Assembly: GCA_964612295.1 (NCBI GenBank)
Contig: CAZTDY010000009.1
Coordinates: 31,601-95,600 of the forward strand
Direction of reading: 5' to 3'
Source of the DNA: CAYQJL01 sp964612295
GTDB lineage: Bacteria; Eisenbacteria; RBG-16-71-46; CAIMUX01; WJJG01
Length of the DNA: 64,000 bases
Shown here: in pieces, positions 24,416 through 33,622 of the stretch
Layout: each line of letters starts with the position of its first letter
Numbering within the stretch: the first letter of the stretch is position 1
Translations under genes and position numbers: made by a program
Notes under the pieces: model-generated
Database searches by the model: none
What the model was told of the DNA's origin: nothing
Seen by the model: the letters and a program-made list of their open reading frames with translations, nothing else

Positions 24416-27334
24416 TTAGTAAACCTCCAGCACGCCCACGGTCTCTCCGTCATAGAGATCGCGATCGGTCAGGTAGTGCGTGAACGGCCAACTGGGAAGG
24501 AAAGCCTGCTCCATCCACTTGACCTTCAGTTCGTACTCACCGAGGGCGGCGTACTCTGGAACCTCCAGTTCAATGCGATCGATCACGAACTCGTCGTGCG
24601 GCCAATGCTCGATGCCGAGCATGCCATCCAACGGCACGTGTGTATCCGGGACGCGGTAGACGACGTTGTTGCGACCCTGCTGCCATCGCCGGTGAACCTT
24701 GCTCCACCGCAGGGACCAAAGCCGTCCGCGGGGCGCCGCCGTGTCCATTCGCAGATACACATTGACCGGGAACTGAGGGCTGTCCCCGACGCGGCGCCAA
24801 TAGAGCGTCGCTCCCACCGTATCTCCGCGGCTCACAAGGGTGGTGTCGAGCACCACCGCGGTCAGGGTGAGACCCGCCAGCGTATCGGACAGCACGGGGA
24901 ACACGTCGTCCGGAAGATTCCGCACGAGGATCTCGCGCGTCAGTTCCTCGCTGGTGCGCCCGGCCGGGATGACCTCGCCGGGGCGAACCACACCGGAGAG
25001 GACATCGACGTTTTCCCGTCGAACCCGGTAGAGCGCGCTCTCACCCTCCCGTCCGTGCTCGAAGACCTTCTCGAACAGGCTCGGCTCCGCATCCAGGGCG
25101 GCACTTTGCACGATCGGCAGGTCGCCGCCGGCGTTGCAGAAGAACTGGTCGATTCGTCTGGGCAGCTGCCCGTTGACCAGGACGTATTCGATCTGAAACG
25201 ACCGGCAAAGACGGGCCTTCTCCCCCGCCCCTCGGTAGGGGCTCAAGATATCCCGGCAGGCGGCCAGCCGCGCGGTGGCCAGTGAGTCGGAGGGTGATCC
25301 ATGCTGGTGCAACACGGCAACCGTGTAATGGGGCGTGAATGCCGGAATGCTGTAGCTGGTCACCGGATCACTCAGGATCACCGCCGGCTGGGGGACTTCA
25401 TCGGTGACTCGGTCCAACAAGTCCATCCAGGCCAGAGCCGAGGCGTTGTGTCGCGCCTCCAGATTCGATGCCGAATAGGAACGCGCGAACCCTTCCAGCC
25501 GCGGGAACAGGAGCACAACCATGAACACGTAGAACAGAAGCGACGTGATCACCCTGCGAGCAGAGTTCAGCGTCAGCAGATTCTCACCCATCGAGCGCGC
25601 CATGTAGGCGAACACCATCAGGAAAGGCACCGCGACCACAAATCGGGCCACCAGATAGCCCAGGTAGGGCTCGAGCAACGGCACCAATACCGGATTCATG
25701 ACAATGAGAATGGGCACGAGACTGAGGGCCGCCATGTAGAGGATCGCATCATCCTTGCGCGCGTGTCGCCACAGGAAGAGCGACAGGAAGACCCCTCCGA
25801 ATCCAGTTCCCATCAGGAATCGTTTCCAGTGCTCCGGCATCAGAATGTAGAACCCGCTCCCAAACGAGAGAATCCCGTGGGTGTGGGTATGAATCGTACT
25901 CAGCGGGGAATAGGCGAAGACCAATCGCCAGACCGTCGGCACAAAACAACCGGCCGACGCGGCCAGGAAGACCCAGCCCACCCGTCGCAGGTTGGGATAG
26001 TCGATCCCCTGCAGGATGAGCATGACGACGAAGAAGACGCCCAGGGAAAACAGGATGTGGAATGCGGCGAAAATGTGGGTGGCGGTTGCCCCGAACGCCG
26101 CCATGGCGACGAGCAGGAGCACTCTTCGGCGGGCGGCCCGCAAGACGTACTCGAGCGCAACGGCGAGCGTCGCCCAAGCCAGGACGATCCCCATCTGACT
26201 CCCGTAGCCCAGCCGGAGGAATGCGCCTCGATTGATCTCTCCGAAGAAGACAAACGCCAGGAAGGTGGCAAAGAGAGCCGTCCCCTCGCTGCGCAACAGC
26301 CGGCGCGAGAAAGAGTGAAAGATGATCAGCGCCAGGGGCATCAAGAGACCGGGCAGGAGGTGCCAAAGCGTCTGCACGGAGCTATGCGTCAGGGTGGCCT
26401 GCGCCGCCAGCAGAACGTGGAAGAAGCCTTTGCGCGCGTCCACCGCAGCGCCGTCGCCCTCTACATAGAACGTGGTGCGCGGCAGGATTTGATCGCGCTC
26501 CACCATCTCTCGCAAACAGGCCAGGTGATCGAGTGCGTCGGTGCCGAGCCCAGACGGCCCGCCGGCGTAGAACCCCAGGCAGGAGGCCGAGATCATCAAC
26601 ACGCCGAGAACCAACAACGTTGCCCAGCGCGGCGCCACCGGGTGGTCCTTCTTGTGCTGGTCGCCCAAGCGGTAGGCATCGCGCAGAATCCGCTGCATCA
26701 CCGGGTTCGCGGGATGACCGCCCACGAAGAGCTCCCTTTGGGCATCCGCTTCCTTGGATGCATCGTCAGCCGCACCACCCTCGGACCCCTCACCCATCGG
26801 GCGCGAGGCGCCGTCCGACGCGGACGGGTCGGGCGAACCAGGCGGAGTCTCTTCGGCGGGATCAACCGGCTTCGAGGCGGCGCCAAGCAATCCCCTCAGA
26901 TCCCGCACGACCAGCAAGACGGCCATCAGCAGCACCGCAGCGGCCTCCGCCCAGATCAACGTCGAGAGGCGACCCGGAAGGATCGGGCGCGCAGCGTCCA
27001 GGCCGGACACCGGTCCGAGCCCGACATCACCGCCGAAGAACCACCCCACCATGCCAAGAAAGGAACCGATCGCCACACTGAGCGCGATCGAACGGGTGAG
27101 ACGTGAAGCGAGGCCGATTCGCGATTGAGGAAACACCAGCAGATGGAAAAGCCAGCCGGGCAGGAGCAGGAAGAGCGGCGGACCCGCGAAGTGGCGAAGC
27201 GTCTCGGGAATCACCGGCGTGGAGAAGTAGAGCAGCAGATAGGCCAAAGGGCTGGCCAACCAGAGCAGGTGCAGCGGGCTGATGTGCCGCCTGAGCACCG
27301 GCGGCTGCACGACCTTCTTATCCGCGGCTTCCAT
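24416..27334 (-). CDS. Large polytopic membrane protein, probably a GT-C-like or polysaccharide-assembly protein
   Basis: A 972-residue protein with about 14 TM helices in two blocks: residues about 20-155, then about 235-640 after a soluble acidic/Ser/Pro/Gly-rich linker (about 158-200). A soluble C-terminal domain (about 650-972) is beta-rich (LTLTAVVLDTTLVSRGDTVGATLYWRR, LRMDTAAPRGRLWSLRW). The topology resembles bacterial GT-C glycosyltransferases or O-antigen ligase/polymerase-like proteins, but I see no diagnostic motif, so the activity is unassigned. The context, between a GT2 and a flippase on the same strand, supports a role in exported glycan synthesis. AAAAGG lies just before the ATG. 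Confidence 0.75.
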   Translation of the reverse strand: MEAADKKVVQPPVLRRHISPLHLLWLASPLAYLLLYFSTPVIPETLRHFAGPPLFLLLPGWLFHLLVFPQSRIGLASRLTRSIALSVAIGSFLGMVGWFFGGDVGLGPVSGLDAARPILPGRLSTLIWAEAAAVLLMAVLLVVRDLRGLLGAASKPVDPAEETPPGSPDPSASDGASRPMGEGSEGGAADDASKEADAQRELFVGGHPANPVMQRILRDAYRLGDQHKKDHPVAPRWATLLVLGVLMISASCLGFYAGGPSGLGTDALDHLACLREMVERDQILPRTTFYVEGDGAAVDARKGFFHVLLAAQATLTHSSVQTLWHLLPGLLMPLALIIFHSFSRRLLRSEGTALFATFLAFVFFGEINRGAFLRLGYGSQMGIVLAWATLAVALEYVLRAARRRVLLLVAMAAFGATATHIFAAFHILFSLGVFFVVMLILQGIDYPNLRRVGWVFLAASAGCFVPTVWRLVFAYSPLSTIHTHTHGILSFGSGFYILMPEHWKRFLMGTGFGGVFLSLFLWRHARKDDAILYMAALSLVPILIVMNPVLVPLLEPYLGYLVARFVVAVPFLMVFAYMARSMGENLLTLNSARRVITSLLFYVFMVVLLFPRLEGFARSYSASNLEARHNASALAWMDLLDRVTDEVPQPAVILSDPVTSYSIPAFTPHYTVAVLHQHGSPSDSLATARLAACRDILSPYRGAGEKARLCRSFQIEYVLVNGQLPRRIDQFFCNAGGDLPIVQSAALDAEPSLFEKVFEHGREGESALYRVRRENVDVLSGVVRPGEVIPAGRTSEELTREILVRNLPDDVFPVLSDTLAGLTLTAVVLDTTLVSRGDTVGATLYWRRVGDSPQFPVNVYLRMDTAAPRGRLWSLRWSKVHRRWQQGRNNVVYRVPDTHVPLDGMLGIEHWPHDEFVIDRIELEVPEYAALGEYELKVKWMEQAFLPSWPFTHYLTDRDLYDGETVGVLEVY

Positions 27335-27371
27335 GCCTTTTAAAAGCCCTCCGCGCCGCGCCGGGTTCCCA

Positions 27372-27398
27372 CCGGCCGACAGGGGGTCGACCGGCCGG
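27372..27398. other. GC-rich inverted repeat between GT2 and the large membrane protein gene
   Basis: CCGGCCG (27372-27378) and CGGCCGG (27392-27398) pair around a 13-nt loop. There is no T-run on the minus strand after it, so it may attenuate or stabilise RNA rather than terminate. Confidence 0.35.
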
Positions 27399-27428
27399 GC
27401 GGACCTTCAATGTAGCCGCTAGACTTGA

Positions 27429-28100
27429 TCAGCTGAAGCGCTTCTTGAAGAGAAAGCAGAGGTTCTCCCACCCGTCACGCCACTTGCGCAGTTTGACCTC
27501 TCCAACCCGCGGGTCGTAGTTGATGTGGTACTCGGCGAATCGAACATCCCGGTTCTTGACCGCCTCGATCTTGATTTCCTGCGAGAAGGGCATTCCGTCG
27601 CTGGTGACGTTGAGTTTCTCCAGCACCGCCCGTTTGAAGACCCACATGCCTGATTGGGAATCGGCCATTTTCTGCCCGAAGAGCAGCCAGGTGGTCGCGG
27701 TGAGGATCCAGTTGCCGACCTTGTTGCTGAAGTTCATCGCCTCGGCATTCTTGAGCGGGAAACGCGCCGCGGAGATGAAGTCGAGTTTCTCAGCGATGAG
27801 ATGGCCCATCAGCCCCGGGATTTCCTCAGGAGGATAGGTGCAGTCGGCGTCCATGGTGATGATCACGTCTTTGCTGGCCGCGGCCATACCGGCCTTGTAG
27901 GCCGCCCCGTACCCCTGGCGGGTCTCGAGAACGACCTTCGCGCCCAGGCTCTCAGCAACCTCCTGGGTTCGATCAGTGGAGTTGTTGTTGGCCACGACGA
28001 TTTCATCGATGCAGTCCGGGAGTCGTTTGATGACCTCCTGGATGCCCTCTTCCTCGTTGTAGGCCGGAATGACCATACTGATCGTAAGCTCTTGAAACAC
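27429..28100 (-). CDS. Family 2 glycosyltransferase (dolichyl-phosphate mannose synthase-like)
   Basis: A 223-residue GT-A enzyme: ISMVIPAYNEEEGIQEVIKRLPD at the N-terminus, VVANNNSTDRTQEVAESLGAKV for nucleotide-sugar binding, and the DADCTYPPEEIPGL metal-binding DxD region. Length and sequence style match soluble DPM1/UgtP-like GT2 enzymes that load sugar onto a lipid phosphate. The start is GTG at 28100 with GGAGGAG 5 nt before it. It lies 94 nt upstream of the large membrane protein, consistent with one glycan operon. Confidence 0.92.
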   Translation of the reverse strand: MFQELTISMVIPAYNEEEGIQEVIKRLPDCIDEIVVANNNSTDRTQEVAESLGAKVVLETRQGYGAAYKAGMAAASKDVIITMDADCTYPPEEIPGLMGHLIAEKLDFISAARFPLKNAEAMNFSNKVGNWILTATTWLLFGQKMADSQSGMWVFKRAVLEKLNVTSDGMPFSQEIKIEAVKNRDVRFAEYHINYDPRVGEVKLRKWRDGWENLCFLFKKRFS

Positions 28101-28429
28101 CGGCTCCTCCCGCGGGCCCCGCGTTCAGTCCTGGCACACCTGCCACAAAAATGACGTCCAGTGAGTCTATCGGACGATGAGGGCCGGATCCAGCGTCACA
28201 TCTGCCTGGGCAATCCCCCCGCCGGACCGAGCGCGCCGCGGCCCCAGGCCGGGCTGCCGGCAGATATCCCCCTAACATATTGCAAATAAACATGTTAGAG
28301 CCTCGGCCCGAGCCCGGCGGACCACCGGCGATCATCCCCGAGGTGTGTAGTATAATCGGGACGTGTACGCCACCGGTAACGGCCACCTCGGCCGAGGGAA
28401 GCCCTGACAACGCCCGATGGGAGGATTCG
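28101..28429. other. 329-nt divergent intergenic region
   Basis: No convincing gene. It separates the GT2 (minus) from the penicillin-acylase-like gene (plus). It holds an inverted repeat, CTAACAT (28272-28278) and ATGTTAG (28292-28298), around an AT-rich 13-nt centre, and a perfect TATAAT at 28351-28356. The rest shows nothing I can name. Confidence 0.6.
28351..28356 (+). promoter_or_regulatory. Putative -10 element for the penicillin-acylase-like gene
   Basis: A perfect TATAAT in GC-rich surroundings lies 73 nt before the ATG at 28430. The matching -35 position has no TTGACA-like hexamer, so an activator may be needed. The CTAACAT/ATGTTAG dyad at 28272-28298 is upstream and could be that site. 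Confidence 0.4.
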
Positions 28430-30610
28430 ATGTTCTCGCGCCCTACACCGACCCACCGCCCGGCTCATGCCGCGATCCCGATGTTGCTCTGTCTGATGTT
28501 GTTGGCCACAGGCTCCGTCGCGGACGCTCAGTGGGAATCCACGCTCGAACTGATCGCGCCGGATGCGTCGCCGGTCTCGATTCACCGCGACGACTACGGG
28601 GTACCTCACATCTATGGGGACACCGAGACCGGCATCTTCTACGCGCAGGGGTTCGCCGTGGCCCAGGACCGGCTGTATCAGATGGAGATCAACCGACGCG
28701 CCGGATTGGGACGCCTGGCCGAGATGTTCGGTCCCGCCTATGTGAGCCTCGATAGAAACACCCGCAAGCTCTACTACACGGAGGCCGAACGGCAGGCGCA
28801 GATCGAAAGCCTGCCTCAGTCTTTCCGGGATATGGCGGATGCCTACGTGGCGGGGATCAACGCGTACCTGGATTCGATGGAGGTCGATCCCGGCACCTAC
28901 CGGCCGCTCCCGTTGGCGTCCTGGGTGGTCGAGCCGTGGACGACAGACCACGTCGTCGCCACGACCCAGTACTACATGCGCCAATTCGGCGAGTTCGGCG
29001 GCCAGGAACTGCAGAGATTGGCCGAGCTGGAGAACAACGGACAGGCCTGGTTCGATGCGAACCGTCCGATCAACGATCCCACCGCCCCCACGACGATCCC
29101 CGATCGAGGGCGCGGGCCCGCGGTGCCCGGCCGCGACTGGTCCGGTCAGCGCGTATCGCTCGAGACCATTGCGCGGATCTCCGAAGAGCAGTCGCGGATC
29201 GATGAGCTGAAGGTCGCGTTGGGCCTGCCTCCCAAGTTCGGCAGCTTCGCGGTTCAGATCACGACCGAAAAATCGTTGAGCGGCAACGTGCTCCTCCTCG
29301 GGTGTCCGCAGATGGGAACCCCGACGCAGGCAGAGACGAACACGATCCACGAACTGGAGTTGCTCTGCCCCACCTACCACATGGGCGGGATGACCGTGGC
29401 GGGGGTTCCGGGGGTGATTATCGGGCACAACGGCTTTCTCACCTGGACCCTGACCAGCGGCATCAGTGACAACACCGACGTCTACATCGAAACCACCCAA
29501 ACCCAGGCGCTGGATTTCTACTGGCACAACGACGCCTGGGTCCCATTCGAGGCGATCGCGGACACTGTCTTTGACAACAGCGGTACCCCCTATCCATTCG
29601 AGATCACGCGCACGGTGCACGGTCCCGTCTACTCGACCAATCTGGGCGAGTATCAGGCTTTCACGAAGAAGATGACCTTCTGGAACAACGAGCTGGAGAT
29701 GGGCGCTGCACTCTACGACATGTGCACCGCGCGGAGCCAGAGCCAGTTCGAAGCGGCCCTCGGGCAGATCTCGATGTCGTTCAACGTCTTCTATGCCGGG
29801 CGCAACGGTCACATCAAGTATTGGCACGCCGGTTGGTATCAGGATCGCACCGACGGCATCGATCCGCGCCTCCCCCACAACGGCGACGGAACGGAGGAAT
29901 GGGGCGGCCTGCGCGACTTCGCCGACCTGCCCGTGGCCGAGAACCCCGCCCAGGGCTACTTCGTGAACTGGAACAACAAGCCGGTTGTCTGGTGGGACAA
30001 CGGCGACAACGTCCCCTGGTCGGGTTGGCACCCGGTGATGAACATCGACAACTACGTCAGCGCGCTGACCCCGTTCGATTACGACGACCTGAAGGAAACG
30101 CCCCACGCCATCGGAAGCCACGGCACCTATCAGCAGGCAATCGAGCTGGGTCCCGCGCTGATCGTCGATGAGAACATCGTGCCGCCGGGGCAGAGCGCGT
30201 TTGTCAGTCTGGCGGGCGTCCCCAGTCCGCACGTCACCGACCAGTGGCCCCTCCATGTGGCCTGGCAGTTCAAGGACCAGATCTACGCGTGGGATGCGAG
30301 CGCGGTTGATGATGACACGCGTGAAGAGGCGGCGGCGCTCATCCGGGATTTCCGGGTGGCCAGTCCACTGATTGGCCAGGGACGAATCGCCTTCAACCTG
30401 AGGAGTGGTGCCCAGATCCACCTGGACATGTTCGATGCGCAGGGGCGCATTGTCCGGCAGCTTCTCAGCGAGCACTTGGAGGCCGGATCCCATCAGGTTT
30501 CCTGGGACGGGCGGGATCTCAGCTCCAATCCGCTGCCGAGCGGGATCTACTGGAGCCGGCTGCAAGCTGATCGGGAGCAAGCCGTACGGGGATTGCTGCT
30601 CCTGTGGTGA
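28430..30610 (+). CDS. Secreted penicillin-acylase-family (Ntn hydrolase, S45) protein with FlgD-Ig-like tail
   Basis: A 726-residue protein. The ATG at 28430 follows GGGAGG and opens a signal peptide (hydrophobic core about 16-28, cleavage near VADA). Residues about 45-250 are the alpha-chain type region (IHRDDYGVPHIYGDTETGIFYAQGFAVAQDRLYQME, the classic S45 start). G271-S272-F-A-V is the probable autoprocessing site and N-terminal nucleophile (family GSNxW/V), and VPGVIIGHNGFLTWTLTSG is the oxyanion/substrate region. S45 enzymes split amide bonds of penicillins, N-acyl-homoserine lactones or related acyl compounds (family knowledge); the substrate here is unknown. The chain is shorter than classic S45 acylases because the C-terminal portion is replaced by the shared tail (RIAFNLRSGAQIHLDMFDA to WDGRDLSSNPLPSGIYW). 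Confidence 0.9.
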   Translation: MFSRPTPTHRPAHAAIPMLLCLMLLATGSVADAQWESTLELIAPDASPVSIHRDDYGVPHIYGDTETGIFYAQGFAVAQDRLYQMEINRRAGLGRLAEMFGPAYVSLDRNTRKLYYTEAERQAQIESLPQSFRDMADAYVAGINAYLDSMEVDPGTYRPLPLASWVVEPWTTDHVVATTQYYMRQFGEFGGQELQRLAELENNGQAWFDANRPINDPTAPTTIPDRGRGPAVPGRDWSGQRVSLETIARISEEQSRIDELKVALGLPPKFGSFAVQITTEKSLSGNVLLLGCPQMGTPTQAETNTIHELELLCPTYHMGGMTVAGVPGVIIGHNGFLTWTLTSGISDNTDVYIETTQTQALDFYWHNDAWVPFEAIADTVFDNSGTPYPFEITRTVHGPVYSTNLGEYQAFTKKMTFWNNELEMGAALYDMCTARSQSQFEAALGQISMSFNVFYAGRNGHIKYWHAGWYQDRTDGIDPRLPHNGDGTEEWGGLRDFADLPVAENPAQGYFVNWNNKPVVWWDNGDNVPWSGWHPVMNIDNYVSALTPFDYDDLKETPHAIGSHGTYQQAIELGPALIVDENIVPPGQSAFVSLAGVPSPHVTDQWPLHVAWQFKDQIYAWDASAVDDDTREEAAALIRDFRVASPLIGQGRIAFNLRSGAQIHLDMFDAQGRIVRQLLSEHLEAGSHQVSWDGRDLSSNPLPSGIYWSRLQADREQAVRGLLLLW

Positions 30611-30680
30611 TCGTCGCGACCAGCCTTCGCCAAGAACATAGGAGACCGCCTAACTGGAACGTGCTGCCGAAAGAAACAGG

Positions 30681-31637
30681 ATGACCCCACGAGAATCATT
30701 CATCGCCGCACTGAATCGCGGGACCCCTGCCGGGCGGGTCCCGCATTTCGAGCTGGAGTTCTTTCTCACCATGGAGGCCTTCGGGCGCGTCCACCCGTCG
30801 CAACGTTCCTACGGGCAGTGGAGCCAGATGTCCGACCAGGAGCGGGATCTGCACAGGCGGGATGTGGCCGATCTCCAAGTCGCGGTTGCCCGCCGCTTTG
30901 AGCACGCGGGGATGCTCTACCACTCCCCGGGCGGCTGGAACGTGGAGGACACGCGCCTCTCGATCGATCATGTGCGCGAGCTTTCGGGATTGGACTACCT
31001 GATCACCCTTCATGGCGATGCGACCTACTCGCTCCCGAGTGGAGACGAGATGATGGACTTCGTCATGAAACTGGCCGAGCAGCCGGAAGAGATGAAGGAC
31101 AACGCGCAGCGTCACGTGGATGCGGCCCTACGGCAGGGTGAGCAGATCAAGACCTGGGGCACGGTGGACGGCTTCTGTCTGTGCGCGGATTACTGCTTCA
31201 ATGACAATCCGTTCCTGTCTCCGGCCATGTTCGACGAGTTCGTGACCCCCTATCTCGCCCAGCTCGTGTCCGGCTACCGTGAGATGGGCTTCTATGTCAT
31301 CAAACATACGGACGGCAACATCATGCCGATCCTGGATGCTCTGGTCGCGGCGCGTCCGCACGCTCTTCACAGCCTCGATCCGCAGGGGGGCGTCGATTTG
31401 GCGGAGGTGAAGCGCCGGGTTGGCGACCAAGTCTGCTTGATCGGCAATGTGAACTGCGCTCTGCTTCAGACGGGTTCGGCCGACGAGGCCGCCCAGGATG
31501 TGCGCCGGGCGCTCTCGCAGGGAATGCCGGGAGGAGGTTACGTCTTCAGCACCAGCAACTGCATCTATACCGGCATGGACCTCGAGCGGTACGAGCTGAT
31601 GCTGGAGGTTTGGCGCGAGTACGGCGTGTACGAATAG
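30681..31637 (+). CDS. Uroporphyrinogen decarboxylase (URO-D/MtaA/CmuA)-family protein
   Basis: A 318-residue TIM-barrel protein beginning MTPRESFIAALNRGTPAGRVPHFE, the usual opening of URO-D-like methyltransferase-associated proteins rather than true HemE. The HTDGNIMPILDALVAARPHALHSLDPQGGVDL segment and VCLIGNVNC are typical of the MtaA/corrinoid methyltransferase group. Likely activity: methyl or C1 transfer or decarboxylation with an unknown substrate. A true haem-biosynthesis role is unlikely without other hem genes nearby. It is 12 nt upstream of the SGNH hydrolase gene, so the two are probably coupled. Confidence 0.8.
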   Translation: MTPRESFIAALNRGTPAGRVPHFELEFFLTMEAFGRVHPSQRSYGQWSQMSDQERDLHRRDVADLQVAVARRFEHAGMLYHSPGGWNVEDTRLSIDHVRELSGLDYLITLHGDATYSLPSGDEMMDFVMKLAEQPEEMKDNAQRHVDAALRQGEQIKTWGTVDGFCLCADYCFNDNPFLSPAMFDEFVTPYLAQLVSGYREMGFYVIKHTDGNIMPILDALVAARPHALHSLDPQGGVDLAEVKRRVGDQVCLIGNVNCALLQTGSADEAAQDVRRALSQGMPGGGYVFSTSNCIYTGMDLERYELMLEVWREYGVYE

Positions 31638-31649
31638 GAGAGGAAGGCG

Positions 31650-32234
31650 ATGGCAGGCAAACCCAGAGTACTCCTGCTGGGAGACTCGATCCGCATGAGC
31701 TATCAGACGCACGTTGCGCGCTTGCTCGGCGGCAAAGCGCAGGTCGTGGGGCCCGCGGACAACTGCCAGTACAGCCTCTACACGCTCTCTTCGTTCGACA
31801 GATGGATCGATGAGCTGGGGACGCCGGACATCGTCCACTGGAACAACGGGATCCATGATTCAGGCCACAATCCCGCCCGCAACCCTGTCCAGATCCCCAT
31901 CGAATCGTATCGGGCCAACCTGGAGTTCATCCTTGAGCGACTGACCGCCCTGACCAGCAAGATCGTCTGGGCGACCACGACCCCGGTCCATCCGGACCGG
32001 CCCTTTGTCGACCTCGACTGGTCGTGGCGCAACGAGGAGATCGACCAGTACAACCAGGTGGCCGGGGATCTCATGGCCGGCCACGGCATCCCCGTCAATG
32101 ACCTGCACGGGCTCGTCTGGAGGAACGTCTCGGAGTGCCTGAGTGAGGATCAGCTACATTTGTCCGAAGCGGGAGAGGCGGCCTGTGCAAAGGCAGTCGC
32201 CGACAGCCTTCTTCCCTGGCTCATGCCGCAGTAG
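31650..32234 (+). CDS. SGNH/GDSL-like hydrolase
   Basis: A 194-residue cytosolic-looking protein (no signal peptide). GDSIRMSY near residues 11-18 is SGNH block I with the Ser nucleophile, WNNGIHD is the block III-like Asn region, and EDQLHLSEAGE is block V with the catalytic Asp/His. Such enzymes cleave esters of sugars or lipids (family role). GGAGAGGAAGG precedes the ATG. It is preceded by a URO-D-like gene; the pairing has no obvious metabolic logic. Confidence 0.8.
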   Translation: MAGKPRVLLLGDSIRMSYQTHVARLLGGKAQVVGPADNCQYSLYTLSSFDRWIDELGTPDIVHWNNGIHDSGHNPARNPVQIPIESYRANLEFILERLTALTSKIVWATTTPVHPDRPFVDLDWSWRNEEIDQYNQVAGDLMAGHGIPVNDLHGLVWRNVSECLSEDQLHLSEAGEAACAKAVADSLLPWLMPQ

Positions 32235-32256
32235 GGATCCGCGGAGCCGGATCTTG
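32235..32256. terminator. Weak bidirectional hairpin between convergent genes
   Basis: GATCCG (32236-32241) and CGGATC (32248-32253) pair around CGGAGC, followed by TTGTC on the plus strand. It separates the SGNH hydrolase from the GT2 gene. Confidence 0.35.
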
Positions 32257-32261
32257 TCAGC

Positions 32262-33452
32262 CTATCCCCGCGGCGTTCTCGTCCAGTCCTGCTCGCCCCG
32301 GCCGAGCAGTCCCTTCAATGAGATGCGCGCGAGCCTCCACACGAGCAGCGGCGACCGAAGAATGAAGCCAAGGCGCGTGCGATTGACCCCCAGAAGCAGG
32401 ATCCCGAGCGCGAAGTAGACCGCCAGCCCGGCGAGCGCCACCAGCGACCAGGTGAACACCAAAGCCGCGCCGGGCCCAGGCGTCAGAATGATGCTCAGCA
32501 AACTGATGAGAAACGCGAGTCCCGCCAAGGCGAGCACCAACGGCCGACTGAGGACGAGCAGCGTCCATCCCCCATCGAACTGCATCAGGTTGGCCTGCGA
32601 GAGCCCGCGGTGCATCAGTCCGAAAGACTGAGATCGGCCCAGGCTCAGATTGCCTTCCGCCCACCGGGTCCGTTGCGCCTCCAGTTGCTCACCGCTGATC
32701 GGAAACGCCGAGGAGACCTTCACCTCCTTGATGAACTTCACTTGCACCTTCTCCTTCAGGAGCCGGAGGGAATAGTCCACATCCTCAGCGACCGAGTAGG
32801 CATCCCAGGGAATGCGCTCGAGAACATCCCGGTGCAAGACCATCCCGGTTCCGCGTAGGAGCACCGCCAGCCCGAGGGCCGACTTCGGCGCGTAGAAGAG
32901 ATCGTTCTCCAGGAGATTACCCACCGCGAGCGCGTAGCTCATGGGCGCATCGTCGGGGTTCGAGGTCACGTCGTTGGCCTGCAGGACGAGGGCAGCCCCC
33001 TGGATCTGCTCGTCGAACACGCGCAGGGCGTGCGCGTCGATCACGCAGTCCGCATCCAGAATGAGGAACGCATCGATCGGCTCATTGAGAAGCTGCTCGA
33101 ACGCCCAAGCAAGAGCGAAGCCCTTGCCCCGCTGCTCAGCGTTGGTGCGCTCAAGAACCTGTGCCCCACATCGGCGGGCCATCGTAGCGGTCGCGTCCGT
33201 GCAGTTGTCCGCGATGACCACCGTCCGCACCAGCTCGGCCGGGAAATCCAGGGCTTGGCAGGATTCAATCGTGGCGCGAATCGCCTCTTCTTCATTGTGG
33301 GCGGGCACGATGATTGCGAAGCGCGTGGCAGGAGGCGCATCCGATCGGTTTTCTCGACGGACAGGCAGCAAGAGCCCCACCACGGCCAGGGCCAGGTAGT
33401 AGGCCACGACCACGGATGCCGGCAGTAGAAAGATGAGCGCTAGATAAGTCAT
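32262..33452 (-). CDS. Processive family 2 glycosyltransferase, membrane-bound
   Basis: A 396-residue enzyme with an N-terminal TM helix, a cytoplasmic GT2 domain (FAIIVPAHNEEEAIRATIE, VIADNCTDATATMARR, ILDADCVIDAHAL with the DxD) and three or four C-terminal TM helices. QRTRWAEGNLSLG is the Q/RxxRW-like motif of processive GT2 enzymes (cellulose/hyaluronan/poly-GlcNAc synthase superfamily), so it probably builds a membrane or exported polysaccharide. The ATG at 33452 follows GGGAGAGGGG; an upstream in-frame extension is GC-poor in coding style and was not used. It stands alone between the SGNH gene and the M14 peptidase. Confidence 0.9.
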   Translation of the reverse strand: MTYLALIFLLPASVVVAYYLALAVVGLLLPVRRENRSDAPPATRFAIIVPAHNEEEAIRATIESCQALDFPAELVRTVVIADNCTDATATMARRCGAQVLERTNAEQRGKGFALAWAFEQLLNEPIDAFLILDADCVIDAHALRVFDEQIQGAALVLQANDVTSNPDDAPMSYALAVGNLLENDLFYAPKSALGLAVLLRGTGMVLHRDVLERIPWDAYSVAEDVDYSLRLLKEKVQVKFIKEVKVSSAFPISGEQLEAQRTRWAEGNLSLGRSQSFGLMHRGLSQANLMQFDGGWTLLVLSRPLVLALAGLAFLISLLSIILTPGPGAALVFTWSLVALAGLAVYFALGILLLGVNRTRLGFILRSPLLVWRLARISLKGLLGRGEQDWTRTPRG

Positions 33453-33488
33453 CCCCTCTCCCGCAGTGAACCGCAAACCACCATGCCT

Positions 33489-33516
33489 CTCATACCGCAT
33501 GGGAGCCCATCGTCAA
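33489..33516 (-). promoter_or_regulatory. Putative promoter for the processive GT2 gene
   Basis: On the minus strand, TTGACG (33511-33516) and TATGAG (33489-33494) are 16 nt apart. A short dyad, ATGGG/CCCAT, sits in the spacer (33499-33510). The ATG is about 37 nt downstream of the -10. Confidence 0.35.
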
Positions 33517-33570
33517 CTATAATGACGGCCGCCGGAGAGGCGATCTTTGCACAATCCGCCCCAAATGCGA

Positions 33571-33600
33571 AACGGCGCCCCAGCCAAGCTGAGACGCCGC
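33571..33600 (-). terminator. Intrinsic terminator of the M14 peptidase gene
   Basis: CGGCGTCTCAGC and GCTGGGGCGCCG (33573-33584 and 33588-33599) form a 12-bp stem in RNA (two G-U pairs) with a TTG loop, followed by TTTCG on the minus strand. Confidence 0.65.
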
Positions 33601-33622
33601 CTCACACTATGTGAAAATCGAC

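Noticed and set aside
25301..27106. A 601-residue open frame on the plus strand
   Set aside because: Antisense to the 972-residue membrane protein gene, very rich in Arg/Gln/His, no start signal.
28295..30580. A 761-residue open frame on the minus strand
   Set aside because: Antisense shadow of the S45 hydrolase gene, no domain or start signal.
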